Shown here piece by piece: positions 61,764 to 64,000 of a DNA stretch of 64,000 nucleotides. Made by a program: the position numbers and the translations under genes. Every line of letters starts with the position of its first letter. Position 1 is the stretch's first letter. This stretch comes from Selenomonas sp. TAMA-11512. GTDB lineage: Bacteria; Bacillota; Negativicutes; Selenomonadales; Selenomonadaceae. The DNA lies in assembly GCF_037076525.1 (NCBI RefSeq), contig NZ_AP029018.1, forward strand, positions 2,216,501 through 2,280,500, in the 5' to 3' direction. The notes under the pieces are model-generated. The model did no database searches. It worked only from the letters and a program-made list of their open reading frames with translations, and was not told the origin of the DNA.

Positions 61764-62447
61764 TCACCTCCCTTTCAGCCGATACACCTTCGCAATCCGC
61801 TCATCAATCTGCACAGGCTCAAGAATGTACTTTTTCAAGAAGTCCTCTCGCCCTGTCGAGTGAATTTCTATGTGATGCTCTCGACAAAGCGGCAGAGCCC
61901 GCATACCGATATGACATATCTCTTTTCGATTGCGCCCCATGCCGACTGCATCCACATGATGCAGCTCTGCTTTCCGACCGCACACGGCACATTTCTTGTT
62001 TATTAGACAAGAATATACATACCGTGCTACATCCTCACAATTTTCGATCAGCGGAACATGCGTCGGGATGTCATTCTCTATGATGAAATCTACAAGAAAA
62101 TTGATAAATTCTCTCGCTGTAGTCACATCACAGTTCGAAAGAGAGAACAGTCGTCTCTCCATCCCCTCCATGCGGGAAAGCATGAACTCCATCTTCAACG
62201 TGCGCTTGGCACTCTCGATCGTTCCTGCATTACGAATACCGTCAACATACTCCGCAACTTCCCCGATCAGTGCGTACACTTTGCGACGTTGCTCCGGAGA
62301 TATGCGTCTGCCATCCGGCAGGATAATCTCAACGCTTCTGTATTCCCGTAAGAGTGCCCGGTCAAGGCTAGGGAGAGCGGCGTGTATGACCGCTGTCCCA
62401 TCCTCCATAATGTCCTTGACCGCACCCATCATGTGCTCCTGAATCAT
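61764..62447 (-). CDS. Putative HNH nuclease-like phage protein
   Basis: This 227-aa protein has a C-terminal HNH-type motif with zinc cysteines: CAVCGRKAELHHVDAVGMG and ALPLCREHHIEIHSTG. The N-terminal part is alpha/beta and of unknown role (Phage HNHc family). It lies between ERF and initiator genes, suggesting a recombination or replication-linked nuclease. Confidence 0.85.
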   Translation of the reverse strand: MIQEHMMGAVKDIMEDGTAVIHAALPSLDRALLREYRSVEIILPDGRRISPEQRRKVYALIGEVAEYVDGIRNAGTIESAKRTLKMEFMLSRMEGMERRLFSLSNCDVTTAREFINFLVDFIIENDIPTHVPLIENCEDVARYVYSCLINKKCAVCGRKAELHHVDAVGMGRNRKEICHIGMRALPLCREHHIEIHSTGREDFLKKYILEPVQIDERIAKVYRLKGR

Positions 62448-63082
62448 GCCGCGCCTACGTGAATAGCTGCGAGACTTGCCGTGAGCTTTTTCAGCTCCTC
62501 CACTGTGAGCTCACGAGAAGAGTCTTTGTCAAACATCTTCCGGCAAATCTTTGTGACTTCTTCCTTCGTCGCATTCAGCCGATGCATCTCTTCTGTGAGA
62601 GCCCGCAGCGCCGTCCGTACATCCTCCGTCGAATCTTTTGGCGGCGAATGCTCCTCACGCCTCGAAGATTGCCCCTGCCGCGTGTATTCGTCCGTGTCAG
62701 CATCCTTGGCATCATCAATACCAAAGAGCGCGTTCAAGGCGTATTTGCGGGCGTAAGAAGAGGTTGCCCCCGTCACCTGCGCCACGTCAACGCCTTTTTT
62801 CTCCACCTGCTCACGGGCGTATGCCGTCGCGCTTTCCGTATCCCCCGTCGCGATGTCCACCACCGTGACCGTTGCCTTGATGTAGTAGCGGTCACCGATC
62901 AGCTCTACACTGTCCGAAATGCGGAGATATAATCCATTATCTTTGAGAAGCGGCTTGACTGCCTCCAAAATATCCTCCGCGCTTCGGTAGTTGTAGTTAC
63001 CGAAAGTGTTCTTTTGCCCCTTCGGCGCTTTCAATTCACTCTGCACCGCCATCAGTGCGGCGTAAATTGCCTTGCCGGCCAT
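62444..63082 (-). CDS. erf: ERF-family single-strand annealing recombinase
   Basis: This 212-aa protein has KAPKGQKNTFGNYNYRSAEDILEAVKPLLKDNGLYL, the annealing core, and GATSSYARKYALNALFGIDDAKDAD, the ERF signature. The ATG at 63082 has GAGGTGA six bases upstream. It anneals ssDNA at replication forks, probably with SSB. It overlaps the HNH gene by four bases. Confidence 0.92.
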   Translation of the reverse strand: MAGKAIYAALMAVQSELKAPKGQKNTFGNYNYRSAEDILEAVKPLLKDNGLYLRISDSVELIGDRYYIKATVTVVDIATGDTESATAYAREQVEKKGVDVAQVTGATSSYARKYALNALFGIDDAKDADTDEYTRQGQSSRREEHSPPKDSTEDVRTALRALTEEMHRLNATKEEVTKICRKMFDKDSSRELTVEELKKLTASLAAIHVGAA

Positions 63083-63092
63083 GTGTATCACC

Positions 63093-63554
63093 TCACTTGA
63101 TCTGTATGCTCTGACGCTCGACAAGTTCCGCCCCAGCTATGACGGCCCCATTCTTGAGTGCCGCGAGAATGCCTGACCTATCAATCTTGTCCGGCTGCGG
63201 AATCCTGTACTCTGCAGGAATTGCCGCCTCGTCCGTGATCTCCGTTGCTGTGGACTTTCGAAAGCCTATCTGATATTCCGCAGCCTTGACCGGCTTTCCG
63301 TCGAGATATGCGGCGAGATAGTTTTTCAGACCCTCCGCCTTGTTCTTCGCCGCCTTCTCACGAGCTGCGAATACATCCTTTTGTTCTTTAAGAGCTGCCG
63401 ACTCTGCATTGAGCTCCTTAATCCAGCAAGCGATGTTTCGGATTTTCTTCGACTTTTCCATGTTGAGCGCATCGAGTTTTTCTGCGTCGATGATTTCGCC
63501 AGTCTCCATGTCTACGCATGAGAGAATTTCCGCGTCAATTTCAAATAGATTCAT
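63093..63554 (-). CDS. Siphovirus Gp157-family protein
   Basis: This 153-aa protein starts MNLFEIDAEILSCVDMETGEI and ends RKSTATEITDEAAIPAEYRIPQPDKIDRSGILAALKNGAVIAGAELVE, which matches Gp157. These proteins often sit next to ERF and may protect phage DNA or replication. The ATG at 63554 has AAAGGTGG upstream. Confidence 0.88.
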   Translation of the reverse strand: MNLFEIDAEILSCVDMETGEIIDAEKLDALNMEKSKKIRNIACWIKELNAESAALKEQKDVFAAREKAAKNKAEGLKNYLAAYLDGKPVKAAEYQIGFRKSTATEITDEAAIPAEYRIPQPDKIDRSGILAALKNGAVIAGAELVERQSIQIK

Positions 63555-63797
63555 GATGCAAGCGCCACCTTTCTGATCGTGCTCATATCTCTGCTGTGTG
63601 TGCTCCATGTCTTATACACCTTGCCGCCAGAATAGAAAGCGTAGTAATCGAAGGTGACAAGCTCATCGAAGCGAACTCCATAGTACGTTTGTTGAATCCT
63701 GAAATCCCCTTTTCCACGACGCATGACAGATGACAACAGCGTCATGCTGCCCTTGTATCTGTGCTCATCGTCTATGATTTTTTGGATTCTCCTCGGT
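63551..63797 (-). pseudogene. Phage early gene truncated by ISLre2
   Basis: Only the last ~82 codons remain, ending ...TWSTHSRDMSTIRKVALAS; the reading frame continues upstream into the IS element by chance. The remnant overlaps Gp157 by four bases, so it was the upstream gene of the early operon. Its 5' part should continue to the right of the IS copy. I do not recognise its family. Confidence 0.85.
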
Positions 63798-64000
63798 GTA
63801 AGTGTAAAATAGTTCTCGGAGGGGGTTGCAAAAAGAGAAAGAGACCAGTACCCTAAAGTGTATGCTAACGAGGCGAATACACAAGAAGGAAGGTCTCTTA
63901 TGGAAACTATTGTAACAGAAATCCTGGAAATAATAAAGGGTACAAAAGACAATATCTCACAAGAAGAACAACTGCGCAGTTACTTTGAGATCCTGATATG
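63798..64000 (+). mobile_element. Second ISLre2 copy, left end (runs off window)
   Basis: From GTAAGTGTAAAATAG to the window edge this copy is identical over 203 bp to the element at 23,210. It lies in the same orientation and inserts into a minus-strand phage gene. The last nine bases before it (63789-63797) should recur at its other end if the duplication is intact. Confidence 0.92.
63900..64000 (+). CDS. ISLre2 transposase, N-terminal part (second copy)
   Basis: The first 33 codons (METIVTEILEIIKGTKDN...) are identical to those of the first copy and follow the same AAGGAAGG signal. The rest lies outside the window. Confidence 0.9.
   Translation, partial: METIVTEILEIIKGTKDNISQEEQLRSYFEILI

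Larger units (their letters stand above)
27233..64000 (-). mobile_element. Podovirus-like prophage (BPP-1-type head module), right end beyond window
   Basis: About 36.5 kb of continuous minus-strand genes carry a complete virion set (TerS, TerL, portal, scaffold, capsid, cement, tail tube A/B, internal proteins, fibre and receptor protein), lysis genes, a late regulator and an early replication-recombination block. Absence of tape measure, sheath or major tail protein genes and presence of T7-like gp11/gp12/gp13-type proteins indicate a short-tailed phage. No integrase or CI-like repressor is visible, so these probably lie to the right of 64,000. An ISLre2 copy at 63,798 splits an early gene. 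Confidence 0.92.

Noticed and set aside
27233-63797. Phage integrase or CI-like repressor in the window
   Set aside because: All minus-strand genes were inspected and none shows a tyrosine or serine recombinase or repressor motif; they are presumed to lie to the right.

Overview
The window looks like chromosome from a propionate-forming, outer-membrane-bearing Firmicute (Negativicutes, probably Selenomonas-like) with an integrated tailed phage. The inference rests on the methylmalonyl-CoA mutase plus succinate/propionyl CoA-transferase pair, the Firmicute-type genes rex, rnmV, a DegS-like kinase and a TcdE-type holin, an O-antigen-ligase-like protein, and high-GC codon use. No 16S gene is present, so the genus is a guess.

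Bases 1-23,110 are host genes, nearly all on the minus strand. Reading right to left (the direction of transcription) they are: glutamine synthetase; a six-gene operon (DegS-like kinase, Orn/Lys/Arg-type decarboxylase, tmk, rnmV, ksgA, PHP phosphatase); trxB with a CPWC glutaredoxin; a catabolic-looking operon (carbamoylase-type M20 amidohydrolase, FAD amino-acid oxidoreductase, etfB, etfA); a decayed IS200/IS605 copy; valS, folC, an O-antigen-ligase-like gene and rex; then the CoA-transferase and the start of methylmalonyl-CoA mutase. An intact ISLre2-family element (23,210-24,777, with a 9-bp target duplication) is followed on the plus strand by a split chromate transporter, an orphan trpD and tRNA-Leu(CAA).

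From about 27.3 kb to the right edge lies a podovirus-like prophage, entirely on the minus strand, whose head genes resemble Bordetella phage BPP-1. The early genes are at the right: Gp157, ERF, HNH protein, a replication initiator with internal iterons, a DnaC-like loader, a MazG-like protein, a DUF1064 nuclease, a helicase-methyltransferase fusion, and SSB flanked by two acidic paralogues. Next come an ArpU/RinA-like late regulator, packaging and head genes (TerS, TerL, portal, Bbp19-like, scaffold, capsid, Bbp16-like cement), tail tube and nozzle, four internal/ejection proteins including a 2236-aa polyvalent protein, a fibre adaptor, a receptor-binding protein with a C-type-lectin/DGR-type variable domain, and lysis genes. 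A second ISLre2 copy (identical over the 203 bp visible) interrupts an early gene at 63,798 and runs off the window. The integrase and other phage end are not in view.

The most distinctive cargo is two unrelated Panacea (DUF4065) toxin-antitoxin-like pairs in one prophage: one with a small RelE-like candidate effector and a terminator-like hairpin just inside the effector ORF, the other with a three-helix membrane effector. The orphan DGR-type receptor protein and the in-gene 12-bp iterons are the other leading points.
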